A DNA stretch of 64,000 bases from Alphaproteobacteria bacterium. GTDB lineage: Bacteria > Myxococcota_A > UBA796 > CAJQPC01. Made by a program: the position numbers and the translations under genes. The notes under the pieces were generated by a model, which was not told the origin of the DNA, ran no database searches, and saw only the letters and a program-made list of their open reading frames with translations. Location of the stretch: contig JACKEV010000010.1 in assembly GCA_020632795.1 (NCBI GenBank), forward strand, positions 496,001 through 560,000. The letters run 5' to 3'. Positions 51,266-60,641 of the stretch are shown here, piece by piece. Each line of letters begins with the position of its first letter. Position 1 is the first letter of the stretch.

Positions 51266-52183
51266 TCAGCGGCCCATCAGGCGCACCATGATGGCCTTCT
51301 GGGCGTGCAGGCGGTTCTCGGCCTGGTCGAAGACCACCGAGGCGGGGCTGTCGATGACCTCGGCGGCCACCTCCTCGCCCCGGTGGGCGGGCAGGCAGTG
51401 CATGAAGATGGCGTCGGGGCGGGCGTGGCCCATCAGGGCGGCGTCGACGCTGTAGCCCTCGAAGCGCTTGAGGCGCTCGGCGCGCTCGTCCTCCTGGCCC
51501 ATGCTGGCCCAGACGTCGGTGTAGACCACGTCCGCGTCGCTGGCGCCCTCGCCCGGATCCTCGGTGATGTGGATCGCGCCGCCGGTGCCGGCCGCGATGG
51601 CGCGGGCCCGGGCGACGACCTCGGGGTCGGGGGCGTAGCCCCGGGGGTGGGCGATCGCGACGGTCATGCCGAAGTGGGCCCCGCCGTACATCAGCGAGTG
51701 GGCCATGTTGTTGCCGTCGCCCACGTAGGTCAGCTTGCGCCCGGCGAGGGTCTCCTTCTTCTCGCGGATGGTCTGGAGATCCGCCAGCACCTGGCAGGGG
51801 TGCAGCAGGTCGCTGAGGCCGTTGATGATCGGGATGGAGCCGTGCTCGGCCATCTGCACGAGGTCGTCGTGGGCGAAGACCCGCGCCATCACCCCGTCGA
51901 CGTACCGGGAGAGCACCTGGATGGTGTCGGCGATGGTCTCGCCCCGGTGGAGCTGGATGTCCTTGGGCCCCAGGTAGAGGCCCTGGCCGCCGAGCTGGTA
52001 GATGCCGGTCTGGAAGCTGACCCGGGTGCGCAGAGAGGGCTTCTGGAAGATCATCGCCAGGGTCTGCCCCGCGCAGGCGTCGCGGAAGCCCGCCGGGTGG
52101 AGCTTGATCTGGCGGGCCAGGTCCAGCAGGTTGCGCAGCTCTTCGGTGCTCTGCTCGGCCAGGGAGAGGAAGTGCTTCGTCAT
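51266..52183 (-). CDS. argF: Ornithine carbamoyltransferase
   Basis: 305 aa. Carbamoyl-phosphate loop KPSLRTRVSF (Leu for the more common Thr of STRTR), HPCQVLADLQTI, ornithine-loop area DVWASMGQEDE and the OTC signature FMHCLPAHRGEE. Full length. Converts ornithine and carbamoyl phosphate to citrulline in arginine synthesis. No other arg gene is nearby. A CG-repeat run (52195-52208) lies just upstream of the start. Confidence 0.94.
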   Translation of the reverse strand: MTKHFLSLAEQSTEELRNLLDLARQIKLHPAGFRDACAGQTLAMIFQKPSLRTRVSFQTGIYQLGGQGLYLGPKDIQLHRGETIADTIQVLSRYVDGVMARVFAHDDLVQMAEHGSIPIINGLSDLLHPCQVLADLQTIREKKETLAGRKLTYVGDGNNMAHSLMYGGAHFGMTVAIAHPRGYAPDPEVVARARAIAAGTGGAIHITEDPGEGASDADVVYTDVWASMGQEDERAERLKRFEGYSVDAALMGHARPDAIFMHCLPAHRGEEVAAEVIDSPASVVFDQAENRLHAQKAIMVRLMGR

Positions 52184-52247
52184 GGGGTCCTCCTCGCGCG
52201 CGCGCGCGTCGCGAGAAGGCTAACGCGCGAGCGGGCCCGGGGCTGGT

Positions 52248-53870
52248 CTATGCCCCTTCGAAGTGGGCGAGGCAGGCGTCGATCCGCGCCAGGGTCTCCG
52301 CCTTGCCGACGAGCGCCAGGGTGCCGCCGATCGGGGGGCTGACCGGGCCGCCGGTGGCGGCGATGCGCAGCGGCTGGGCGACCTTGCCCATCTTGCCGCC
52401 GAAGTCCGCCTCGGCCAGGGCCTCGACGGCGTACTCGATGGCCGCGTCGCTCCACCGGTCCAGGGCAGCCAGCGCGGGGCGCGCCCGGCGCAGGGCCTCC
52501 AGACCGGGCACCTGCCCCTTGAGCAGGTGCTTCTGGATCGTCTTCTCCGGGCCCCAGGCGGTGGGGCGCTCCAGGTAGACCCGCGCCGCCTCGGACAGCT
52601 CCCGCAGGGTCTGGACCCGGGGCTGGTGCAGCGCCACCAGGGCGCGCAGGAAGGCGTCGTCCACCCCGGCCAGCGGCCCGCCGAACTCGGCCGCCCAGCC
52701 GCGGGCGAGCGTCACCAGGCGGCCGACGCTGGCGTCGCGGATGTACTGGCCGTTCATCCACTTGAGCTTCTCGTGGTCGAAGCGCGCGGCGGTCGTGCCG
52801 ACCCGGTCCAGGGAGAACGCGGCGATCAGCTCGTCGAGGGTGTAGATCTCCCGGTCGTCCCCCGCGCTCCAGCCCAGCAGGGCGAGGAAGTTGAGCAGCG
52901 CCTCGGGCAGGTACCCGGCGCGCCGGAAGTCCACGACGTCGATCTCGGGCAGCTCCACCCCCAGGGCGTCGGCGATGGCCTCGGCGATCTCGACCTCGTC
53001 GTTGTCCCGGTTGAGGAAGGCCTCGATCCGGGCCAGGGGAAGGCCGGTGCTGGAGGCCAGGGCCTCGGGGTCCGCGCCCCGCTCCAGGGCGTCCTGGCGG
53101 GCGGCCTTCGCCTTGTCGCGCTTGGACATCTTGCCGCCGCCCATCGAGAAGATCAGCGGCATGTGGCCGTGCTCGGGGACGTCCCAGCCCAGCAGCCCGT
53201 AGAGCACGAGGTGCTTGGTGGTGTTGAGCAGGTGCTCCTGGGCCCGCAGGACGTGGGTGACCTTCATGTGGTGGTCGTCGACCACCACGGCGAAGTGGTA
53301 GGTCGGGAAGCCGTCGGCCTTGACGATGACGAAGTCCTCCAGGTCCTCGTAGCGGACGGTGACCTCGCCCAGGATGCGGTCGACGAAGGAGACGTCCCCG
53401 GGCGGGATCGCCAGGCGCACCGTCGGGATGCGCCCCTCGGCCTCGAAGCGGGCCAGGTCCGCGTCGGAGTATGCGACCTTTCGATAGCGGAAGTTCTCCT
53501 TGGCGGCCTTGGCCTCCTCGCGCAGGGCGTCCAGCTCCTCGGGGGTCTCCCAGGCGTGGTAGGCGTGCCCGCGCTCCAGCAGGGTGTGGAGCGCCTCGTC
53601 GTAGAGGGGGCGGCGCTCGGACTGGCGGTAGGGCGCGCCGGGGCCGCCCACGTCGGGGCCCTCGTCCCAGCCCACGCCCACCCAGCGCAGGTCGTCAAGG
53701 ATCGCGTCCTCGGCGCGGCGGCTGGAGCGGACCTGGTCGGTGTCCTCGATGCGGAGGATCATGCGCCCGCCGACGTTGCGCGCAAAGAGCAGGTTGAACA
53801 AGGCAGAACGCGCCCCACCGACGTGCAGCCGGCCGGTGGGCGACGGGGCGAAGCGACAGCGGGGGATCAT
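52248..53870 (-). CDS. gltX: Glutamyl-tRNA synthetase
   Basis: 540 aa from ATG 53870 with AAGGAG upstream; the longer open frame is not needed. HIGH-type motif RFAPSPTGRLHVGGARSALF, IEDTD, and KMSKRDK. The C-terminal anticodon-binding region runs from about 370 (LNFLALLGWS). Attaches glutamate to tRNA(Glu), and possibly to tRNA(Gln) if a GatCAB exists elsewhere. It is longer than the usual 470-500 residues mainly in the C-terminal half. Divergent from the cyclase gene. Confidence 0.95.
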   Translation of the reverse strand: MIPRCRFAPSPTGRLHVGGARSALFNLLFARNVGGRMILRIEDTDQVRSSRRAEDAILDDLRWVGVGWDEGPDVGGPGAPYRQSERRPLYDEALHTLLERGHAYHAWETPEELDALREEAKAAKENFRYRKVAYSDADLARFEAEGRIPTVRLAIPPGDVSFVDRILGEVTVRYEDLEDFVIVKADGFPTYHFAVVVDDHHMKVTHVLRAQEHLLNTTKHLVLYGLLGWDVPEHGHMPLIFSMGGGKMSKRDKAKAARQDALERGADPEALASSTGLPLARIEAFLNRDNDEVEIAEAIADALGVELPEIDVVDFRRAGYLPEALLNFLALLGWSAGDDREIYTLDELIAAFSLDRVGTTAARFDHEKLKWMNGQYIRDASVGRLVTLARGWAAEFGGPLAGVDDAFLRALVALHQPRVQTLRELSEAARVYLERPTAWGPEKTIQKHLLKGQVPGLEALRRARPALAALDRWSDAAIEYAVEALAEADFGGKMGKVAQPLRIAATGGPVSPPIGGTLALVGKAETLARIDACLAHFEGA

Positions 53871-54054
53871 GCTCGACTCCTTCTCGGCGCCGCGCGTCGG
53901 CGCCCGGCCGCGCAGCCTAACGCGCCTCGCTCCGGCGTGCTCAGGCGGCGGGAATTCCTGGGGGACCACGGGCTGGGGAGGAAAAACCCACCCCGCAGAG
54001 AGACCGGGCCGCCCGAATCTGATATCTTCGCTAGCCACGGTCGGAGGGTTCGGC

Positions 54055-55590
54055 TTGGCCACGGCTACGAGGACGGTCCTCTTCACCGACCTGGCAGACT
54101 TCACCAAGAAGGTCGGCCAGGCGGATCGAGAGGGTATCCACAAGCTGCTCGAGGATCACGAGCAGCTCGTCCGCCCCATCCTGACCGGTCGCGGCGGCCG
54201 CATCATCAAGATGCTGGGCGACGCCTACGTCGTGCTCTTCGACTCCGCCACCGACGCGGTGCACGCCGGCAAGGCCGTCATCGAGAAGGTCGCCCAGGGC
54301 GGCACCCTCGTCATCCGGGTGAGCTGCGCGACCGGCGACGTCGAGGAGATCCACAACGACGCCTTCGGCGACGCGGTCAACCTCGCCGCCCGCATCAACT
54401 CCAAGACCCCCGCCGGCGAGTTCTGGTTCTCCGAGTCCACCCGCATCTGCATGAAGCAGTCGGAGATCCCCTGGGAGTCGGTCGGCCAGTTCGACCTCAA
54501 GGGCATCCCCGGCGAGACCATGTGCTACCGGGTCGTCGGGCAGACCAAGTGCTGGCTGCCGCCCCCGGTGCGCGACGCGGTCAAGAACAACAACCTGCAC
54601 CGCATCTCCCGGGGCGACCCGATCCCGGGGCTCTCCCCCGATCCCATCGTGCTCTTCGAGGGCTTCCAGCCCGGCTCCGCCGACCTGCGCCGGGCGGTGG
54701 ACCAGCTCCCCGTGCTCGACCCCGCGCGGCTGTGGCTGTCCACCTGGCTCATCAGCCCCTCGGATCGCTTCGAGTGGACCCAGGCGGGCCACGGCCTGGT
54801 GGTGGGCACGCCCAAGGCCCTCGAGCACGCCGTCGAGGACGTGAAGGCCGCCGACAGCCGGCCCAGCGGCTCCAACACCATCATCATCGACATCACCTCC
54901 TCCGAGCTGGACCTGGTGATGGCGGGGCTGGCGCTGCCCTCGGTGCCGATGGCCGACGTGGTCGCCGGCTACACCTACGACCTCATGCACGACGGCCGCT
55001 GGGTGAACCGCTCCGACCAGGCGGTCCTGCGCATCGACGTCTCCTACAGCGCGGTCCGCATGATCCCGCTGACCATGGGCATCGCGGTGGACGGGCGTAC
55101 GGTGTCGCCGAACCACGCCACCACCCTCACCCACGGCATGTCCCTGTCCACGCCCAGCGGCGCCATCCGCTTCCACAAGCTGGGCGACGGGCCCTACACC
55201 GGCCTGCTGGTCTCCGAGGACCGCCCGATGCGCATGGGCGTGGCCCTGGGCCAGGTCACCGAATTGGGCCGCGAGCCGAACCACCCCGGCATGGCCCTCC
55301 CCGACCGCCGGGGCCAGGACAACATCCGCTGGTGCGCCGGCCCCCGCGCCGCCCGCGCCCGCGAGGGCGGCTTCACCCTCGACCGCGCCCTGGCCGGCCG
55401 CCGTCAGGCCGCCATCGAGGTCGAGCGCAGCGGCAAGTGCTCCCTGCGGGCGCTCCACCCCCGGTGCCCCACCTACATCTACAACGAGCACCGCCCCCTG
55501 GAGCGGGTCGAGCCGGTCGCCCAGATCAACCTGAACGACCTCATCGTCACCGGCACCACCGTGGTGGGGCTGCGGGCTCCGCAGAACTAG
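54055..55590 (+). CDS. Class III adenylate/guanylate cyclase
   Basis: 511 aa from TTG 54055, chosen for GGAGGG at 54043 and because the catalytic domain begins immediately (TVLFTDLADFTKKVG). Metal Asp residues in FTDLADF and MLGDAYVVLF, and the transition-state Asn/Arg in FGDAVNLAARINS, are conserved, so it is probably active. The substrate-specifying Lys may be in IIKMLGD. The 300-residue C-terminal part (from about 195) is not recognised; it is beta-rich with WLSTWLISPSDRFEW, VSPNHATTL and IRFHKLGDGPY, possibly a ligand- or FHA-like domain. No membrane helix. A cytoplasmic cNMP producer. Confidence 0.88.
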   Translation: MATATRTVLFTDLADFTKKVGQADREGIHKLLEDHEQLVRPILTGRGGRIIKMLGDAYVVLFDSATDAVHAGKAVIEKVAQGGTLVIRVSCATGDVEEIHNDAFGDAVNLAARINSKTPAGEFWFSESTRICMKQSEIPWESVGQFDLKGIPGETMCYRVVGQTKCWLPPPVRDAVKNNNLHRISRGDPIPGLSPDPIVLFEGFQPGSADLRRAVDQLPVLDPARLWLSTWLISPSDRFEWTQAGHGLVVGTPKALEHAVEDVKAADSRPSGSNTIIIDITSSELDLVMAGLALPSVPMADVVAGYTYDLMHDGRWVNRSDQAVLRIDVSYSAVRMIPLTMGIAVDGRTVSPNHATTLTHGMSLSTPSGAIRFHKLGDGPYTGLLVSEDRPMRMGVALGQVTELGREPNHPGMALPDRRGQDNIRWCAGPRAARAREGGFTLDRALAGRRQAAIEVERSGKCSLRALHPRCPTYIYNEHRPLERVEPVAQINLNDLIVTGTTVVGLRAPQN

Positions 55591-55593
55591 CCC

Positions 55594-56910
55594 CTACCCC
55601 AGGCTGAGGGCCGCCAGCCGGTCGCTCACCCGGACGGGCCAGGCCTCGGTGGGGTTCAGCGCGCGCACGCCCTCGGGCAGCGCCGCGACGGCCGCCGCCC
55701 GCCGGGCCTGGGAGGTCTCCAGCGTGGGCGCGGGACGCACCCGCTCCCCTTCGAGGACCACCGGCTCCAGCAGCGGCCGCCCGCCCGCCGTGGCGTCCTC
55801 CAGCTCCTCGACCAGGCAGACGAGGTCGTGGTCGTGGAAGCGCACGACCTGCTTCATCCCCGGCCACCGGGAGGCCCCGGTGTGGGTCGCCGGCTCGGGG
55901 TCCGGGCCCCGCCAGATCTCGGCCAAGCGGTAGACCATGCCCGACTTGGGCGGCTCCTGGCTCAGGTTGCGGCCCACCGCGAGCAGGTCGACCGGCGCGC
56001 CCTCGGCCTCCAACGCGGCGATCCGGGGCTCGTCCAGCCCGCCGCTGCCCAGGATCTTCACCCGCTCCATGCCCGCCGCGTCCAGGGCCCCGCGCAGGCG
56101 GCGGGAGACCCGCCCCAGGTCGCGCCGATCCAGGCGCACGATGCGGATCGAGGCGCGGTGGGGCACCAGCTCGAGCACCGCCTCGACCACGTCCTTCTGG
56201 GGCAACGAGACGTAGCCCACGTCCGGGAAGTGGACCCGGAAGGCCTCCAGGGCGCGGGCGTCGTCGCCGTAGGCCGCCGAGAAGCCCGCCGAGAGGGTGC
56301 CCATGACCGGCACGCCGAGCACCGCCGCCGCCAGGCTGTTGGTGGTGCCCGCGAAGCCCCCCACCATCGCCGCCCGGGCCGCCAGCAGCGCGGCGTCCCC
56401 CGAGGGCATGCGCCGGCTGCCGAAGTCGAAGACCTTGCGATCCCCGGCCGCCTCGATGATCCGGGAGGCCCGGGTGGCCACCGCCGTGCCGTAGCCCACC
56501 GTCTGCACCAGGCGGCTCTCCAGCAGGGTGGCCTGGACCAGGGGCGCGGTGACCCGCAGGACGGGCTCGCCGGGGAACACCACCGTGCCCTCAGCGACGG
56601 CGTGGATCTCCCCGTCGAAGCGCATGTGCTCCAGCGCGGACCACCAGGCCTCCGGGGCCTTGGCGAAGGTGTCGAGCCCGCGCATCCACGCGATCTCGGG
56701 CGCGGTGAACCCGAGCTGGAGGGCCTGCTCCACCGCCTCGACCACCCCGCCCGCGACCAGATAGCCGCACCCCTCGGGCAGCTCCCGGGCGTAGAGGTCG
56801 AAGGTGGCCTCCCCCCAGAGGCCGTCGGCGTGATAGACCGCCGCGAGCACCAGCAGATAGAAGTCGGTCTGGAGCCCGACCCGATCGGGCGCGAAGTAGG
56901 GACGTTCCAT
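55594..56910 (-). CDS. pncB: Nicotinate phosphoribosyltransferase
   Basis: 438 aa from ATG 56910. LQTDFYLLVLAAVYHADG at the N-terminus, FDFGSRRMPSGDAALLAARAAM, and the phosphate-binding ILGSGGLDEPRI with VGRNLSQ are family signatures of NAPRTase. Makes nicotinate mononucleotide from nicotinate and PRPP in NAD salvage. Its start codon shares two bases with that of the divergent methyltransferase gene, and its stop is 4 bp from that of the cyclase gene. Confidence 0.93.
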   Translation of the reverse strand: MERPYFAPDRVGLQTDFYLLVLAAVYHADGLWGEATFDLYARELPEGCGYLVAGGVVEAVEQALQLGFTAPEIAWMRGLDTFAKAPEAWWSALEHMRFDGEIHAVAEGTVVFPGEPVLRVTAPLVQATLLESRLVQTVGYGTAVATRASRIIEAAGDRKVFDFGSRRMPSGDAALLAARAAMVGGFAGTTNSLAAAVLGVPVMGTLSAGFSAAYGDDARALEAFRVHFPDVGYVSLPQKDVVEAVLELVPHRASIRIVRLDRRDLGRVSRRLRGALDAAGMERVKILGSGGLDEPRIAALEAEGAPVDLLAVGRNLSQEPPKSGMVYRLAEIWRGPDPEPATHTGASRWPGMKQVVRFHDHDLVCLVEELEDATAGGRPLLEPVVLEGERVRPAPTLETSQARRAAAVAALPEGVRALNPTEAWPVRVSDRLAALSLG

Positions 56911-58159
56911 GAGCCGCTCCTCGGCAAAGCGCAGACGCGGCGGGCGCCCGGCCGCCGGACCGACCGCTGACGCGGTGGTGGTCAACGGCTACTCCGAGCG
57001 ATGGCTGCGTCAAGGGTTCCCCTGGGTCTACCCCGCTGAAGTCATCTCTGCACCCCCCCGGATCCGGCCCGGCGACGACCCCCTCATCCGGGCCGAGTCG
57101 GGCGCGGTGCTGGGGCGGGGCCTCTGGGACGACGGCTGGATCGCGGTGCGCCGCCTGCGGGAGGACGACGGCCCCATCGACGAGGCCCTGCTCGCCGAGC
57201 GCGTCGACGCGGCGCTGGCCCTTCGCCAGGCGGTCATCGACCCCGAGACCACCGCCTGGCGCCTGCTCCACGGCGAGAACGACCGCCTCCCCGGCGTCCG
57301 GGTCGACGTCTACGGGCACTTCCTGGTGCTGACCCTCGACAGCCCCTCGCTCTACCGGCTGGTGGGGCCCCTCTGCGCGCTGCTGCAGGCGCGGCTCCAG
57401 CCCCGGGGCGTCTTCCTGGCCTGGCGCCTCGACCCCCGGGACGACGCCGACCGCAAGCTGCCCCAGCCCGAGGGCCTGATCGCCGGCCACCCCCCCGCCG
57501 GGGACGTGCGGGTGACCGAGCGCGGGGTGGCCGCCCTGGTGAGGCCCGGCGGGGGCAAGGACATCGGGCTCTACACCGACATGCGCAGCAACCGGGCCTG
57601 GCTGGAGCCCCACTGGGCCGGGCGCCGGGTGCTCAACCTGTTCGCCCACACCGGCTTCTTCTCGGTGGTCGCCGCGCTCAACGGGGCCACCGAGGTGGTC
57701 TCGGTGGACCTCTCCGAGCAGGTCCTGGAGCGGGCCGAGGCCAACCTCGTCGCCAACGGCCTGGACCCGGCGCTGCACACCTTCCTGGCCGAGGACGTGC
57801 GTCGTGCCCTCGACCGGATGCGGCGCACCGGGGAGCTGTTCGACCTGGTCCTGCTGGACCCGCCGGGCTTCTCCCACGGCCCCGACGGCCCGATGGCCGC
57901 CGCGAAGGACTACCCCCGCCTGGTCGCCGCCAGCCTGCGGGTCCTGGCGCCGGACGGCTGGCTGGTCGGGGCGCTGAACGTGGGCGCGGTCAGCCCCCGG
58001 GACTTCCACAACGCCGTGCGCGACGGCGCTCGGCGGGCCGGTCGCACCCTCCAGCTCCTGCACGAAGGGACCCAGGCCCCCGATCACCCCGCCGCCATCG
58101 ACTTCCCGGAGGGTCGCTACCTCAAGTTCGGGGTCTGGCGGGACGTCCCGCTGGGATAG
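56909..58159 (+). CDS. RlmI-like class I SAM methyltransferase with PUA domain
   Basis: 416 aa from ATG 56909; GTG 56975 would give a start nearer to that of RlmI and is possible. N-terminal PUA-like domain (RWLRQGFPWVYPAEV), then the RlmI/RlmK fold: DMRSNRAWLEP, NLFAHTGFFSVVAAL (SAM motif I), VDLSEQVLERAEAN and the catalytic LLDPPGFSHG. Predicted 23S rRNA m5C or m2G methyltransferase. The ATG lies in a CATGA overlap with pncB, so each promoter would lie inside the other gene, or the GTG start is used. Confidence 0.87.
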   Translation: MSRSSAKRRRGGRPAAGPTADAVVVNGYSERWLRQGFPWVYPAEVISAPPRIRPGDDPLIRAESGAVLGRGLWDDGWIAVRRLREDDGPIDEALLAERVDAALALRQAVIDPETTAWRLLHGENDRLPGVRVDVYGHFLVLTLDSPSLYRLVGPLCALLQARLQPRGVFLAWRLDPRDDADRKLPQPEGLIAGHPPAGDVRVTERGVAALVRPGGGKDIGLYTDMRSNRAWLEPHWAGRRVLNLFAHTGFFSVVAALNGATEVVSVDLSEQVLERAEANLVANGLDPALHTFLAEDVRRALDRMRRTGELFDLVLLDPPGFSHGPDGPMAAAKDYPRLVAASLRVLAPDGWLVGALNVGAVSPRDFHNAVRDGARRAGRTLQLLHEGTQAPDHPAAIDFPEGRYLKFGVWRDVPLG

Positions 58160-58170
58160 GGTGCAGAGCC

Positions 58171-59142
58171 ATGCCGCAGATCCTCCACCGCCTCGTCCTG
58201 CCCAGCTTCCGCAGCGCGCTCTCCCAGCACCTGCCCGTGCTGGCCATCCGGAGCGGCAACCCGGGGCCCTGCGTGGCGGTGACCGCGAACATCCACGGCG
58301 ACGAGGCGACCGGCGTCGGCGTCATCCACCAGCTCATGGGCGTGCTGGAGCAGGACCTGCTGCGCGGCGAGGTCTTCCTCTACCCCAGCCTCAACCTGCC
58401 GGGGCTGGTGCAGGCCACCCGCACCCTGCCCGCCGACGGCCAGGACCTCAACCGCCTGTTCCCCGGAGACGCCCGGGGGACCGCCTCCGAGCGGCACGCC
58501 CACGCGATCTGGAGCGACCTGGCCTCCCGGGGCATCCAGCTCCTGATCGACCTGCACGCCGACGCCCCCGCCGCGATCCCCTACGCCCTGGCCGACCGGG
58601 TGTGCCGGGGCAAGCCCGGGGACGCCGCGCTGGAGCGGCGGGTCCACGCCCTCGCCGCCGCCACCGGCCTCACGGTGCTGCGGGAGTACCCCCGCGAGCA
58701 GTACCTGCGCTACCACCTCGACCGCTCCCTGAGCGGGGCCGCGGTCAACGTCATGGGCGTGCCGGCGGTCACCATCGAGGCCGGGCCGCGCCGCTACCTG
58801 GACCCCACCGCCGTGGACATCGCCCTCAACGCGGTGCTGGGCGTGCTCGCCGCCGAGGAGATGGTCGCCGAGCCCCATGCGGCGCACCCCTCCCGCCTGG
58901 AGGGCGGCCCCTGGCGCCGGCAGCCCGGCCCCCGCGCCTCGGTCTCCGGCATCTTCCACGCCCTGATCCGCCCCGGCGAGCCCTTCACGGTGGGGGACCT
59001 GCTCGCCGAGGTGCGCTCCCTGGAGGGCCGGCCCCTGGAGCAGCTCCGCGCCGAGTCCGAGGGCTACGTCATCAGCCTGCCCGAGCGCGCCTGGATGATC
59101 GCGGGCGTCTCGGCGGGCACCTACGCCACCCGGGACGGATGA
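58171..59142 (+). CDS. Succinylglutamate desuccinylase/aspartoacylase (M14) family protein
   Basis: 323 aa. Zinc site NIHGDEATG (H, E) and DLHADAP (H), NLNRLFPGD region and TIEAGPRRYLD with the catalytic Glu. C-terminal beta-domain SGIFHALIRPGEPF as in AstE/aspartoacylase-like hydrolases. Cleaves an N-acyl amino acid amide; substrate unknown. It is in a close plus-strand run with the methyltransferase (11 bp) and the SDR gene (4 bp). Confidence 0.88.
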   Translation: MPQILHRLVLPSFRSALSQHLPVLAIRSGNPGPCVAVTANIHGDEATGVGVIHQLMGVLEQDLLRGEVFLYPSLNLPGLVQATRTLPADGQDLNRLFPGDARGTASERHAHAIWSDLASRGIQLLIDLHADAPAAIPYALADRVCRGKPGDAALERRVHALAAATGLTVLREYPREQYLRYHLDRSLSGAAVNVMGVPAVTIEAGPRRYLDPTAVDIALNAVLGVLAAEEMVAEPHAAHPSRLEGGPWRRQPGPRASVSGIFHALIRPGEPFTVGDLLAEVRSLEGRPLEQLRAESEGYVISLPERAWMIAGVSAGTYATRDG

Positions 59143-59146
59143 CCCG

Positions 59147-60121
59147 ATGAAGATCCTCGTGACCGGCGGCACCGGACAGCTCGGCGGCGCGGTCGCCCGC
59201 GCCCTGGTCGAGCGGGGCGACGCCGTGCGCGCGCTGGTGCGCGATCGCGGCCGGCTCGGCCAACTGGAGGGGCTCGACCTGGAGCTGGTCGAGGGCGACG
59301 TCACCCGCCCCGACACCCTGCCCGCCGCCGTCGCCGGGGTCGAGGCCGTCGCCCACCTCGCCGGCGTGGTCTCCCACGGCACCGACGACGGCCCGCACGT
59401 CTTCGCGGTCAACGAGGGCGGCACCGCCCACGTGCTCGACGCCGCCGCCGCCGCCGGGGTGCGCCGGGTCCTGCTCACCAGCTCGATCGCCGCGCTGGGC
59501 TACGTCACCGACCCCGACGGCGTCGGCGACGAGGACACCCCCTACAACTGGGCCGGGCGCGGGCTGCACTACCACGACAGCAAGCGCGCCGCCGAGGCGC
59601 GGGTCCTGGGCGAGACCCGGCTGGAGGGGGTGGCGGTCAACCCGGGCATCACCTTCGGCGCGGGGGACCTGCACCAGCACGGGGGGCGCGTCCTGCTCCA
59701 GGTCAAGGCGGGCATGCCGGGGGTGCCCTCGGGCGCCTCGACCTTCACCACCCTGAGCGACGTGGTCGCCGGGCACCTGGGGGCGCTCGATCGCGGGCGC
59801 CCCGGCCAGCGCTACGTGCTCGGCGGGCACCCGCTGACCTTCCTGGATCTCTACGCGCGCGCCGCGGCGATCGTCGGGGTCGCCCCGCCCGTCCGGACTC
59901 TGTCCTACCCGATGCTGCGCGCCGTGGCGCTCCTCGATCGGCTCACCGCCCCGCTCACCGGGCGCCCCCCTCGCGTGACCCCGGCGTTGGCCTTCATCAG
60001 TACGCGAAACCGCAGATACCGCAGCGACAAGGCGATCCGGGAGCTGGGGTACGCCCCGCGCCCGGTGGAGGAGGGCCTGCGCGCGTGCTGGGACTGGTAT
60101 GTTGGGCAGGGCCTGGGTTAG
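59147..60121 (+). CDS. NAD(P)-dependent extended SDR epimerase/reductase
   Basis: 324 aa. Rossmann TGGTGQLGGAVARAL with GxxGxxG, active-site YHDSK (Y-x-x-x-K), VNPGITFGAGD and TLSDVVAGHLGAL. Similar to dihydroflavonol-4-reductase-like and 3-beta-HSD-like proteins. Substrate not determinable. It overlaps no gene; 42 nt separate it from the response-regulator gene. Confidence 0.88.
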   Translation: MKILVTGGTGQLGGAVARALVERGDAVRALVRDRGRLGQLEGLDLELVEGDVTRPDTLPAAVAGVEAVAHLAGVVSHGTDDGPHVFAVNEGGTAHVLDAAAAAGVRRVLLTSSIAALGYVTDPDGVGDEDTPYNWAGRGLHYHDSKRAAEARVLGETRLEGVAVNPGITFGAGDLHQHGGRVLLQVKAGMPGVPSGASTFTTLSDVVAGHLGALDRGRPGQRYVLGGHPLTFLDLYARAAAIVGVAPPVRTLSYPMLRAVALLDRLTAPLTGRPPRVTPALAFISTRNRRYRSDKAIRELGYAPRPVEEGLRACWDWYVGQGLG

Positions 60122-60163
60122 GTTCACCCGTCCAGGGACGGACCCGACAAGGGAGGATAAGGA

Positions 60164-60625
60164 ATGGATCCGCGTGGAAGGAAGCCCCTGCGGCTCCTGG
60201 TGGCCGAGGACGACACCGACGATCAGCTCCTGCTCGTCGAGGCGCTGCGCGAGGCCGACGTCCCGCACGAGGTCAACTTCGTCCCCGACGGGGCCGAGAT
60301 GCTCGCCTACCTCAACCGCGAGGGCTCCTGGTCGGACCCCCGCAGCTCACCCCGGCCCTCGCTGGTCCTGCTGGATCTGAACATGCCCCGGGTCAGCGGC
60401 TTCGAGGTGCTGGAGCGTCGCCAGGAGCACCCCACCCTGCGGGTCATCCCCGTGATCGTCATGACGTCGTCCTGGTCCGAGCGGGACATCGCGCGCTGCT
60501 ATTCGCTCGGGGCCAACGCCTTCATCACGAAGCCGGTCACCTTCGACCAGCTCGTCAACGTCATGGGCGCGCTCGGATCATTCTGGCTGGAGACCTGCGA
60601 GCTCCCCAGCCCTGAGCTGGCCTGA
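60164..60625 (+). CDS. REC-only response regulator
   Basis: 153 aa with GGGAGG at 60151. CheY/Rcp1-like receiver: VAEDDTDDQLL acid pocket, phospho-Asp in LLDLNMPRVSGFE, MTSSWSERD (Thr/Ser), KPVTFDQL (Lys). The TDD and Y-rich switch resemble Rcp1-type regulators that pair with phytochrome-like or hybrid kinases. No output domain. It leads a 4-gene plus-strand run of signalling genes to the window end. Confidence 0.92.
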   Translation: MDPRGRKPLRLLVAEDDTDDQLLLVEALREADVPHEVNFVPDGAEMLAYLNREGSWSDPRSSPRPSLVLLDLNMPRVSGFEVLERRQEHPTLRVIPVIVMTSSWSERDIARCYSLGANAFITKPVTFDQLVNVMGALGSFWLETCELPSPELA

Positions 60626-60641
60626 GCAGGGGCGGGGGCCA

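Noticed and set aside
52195..52210. CG-dinucleotide run before argF as a regulatory or Z-DNA element
   Set aside because: In DNA of this GC content a run of about seven CG steps is not informative without more evidence.
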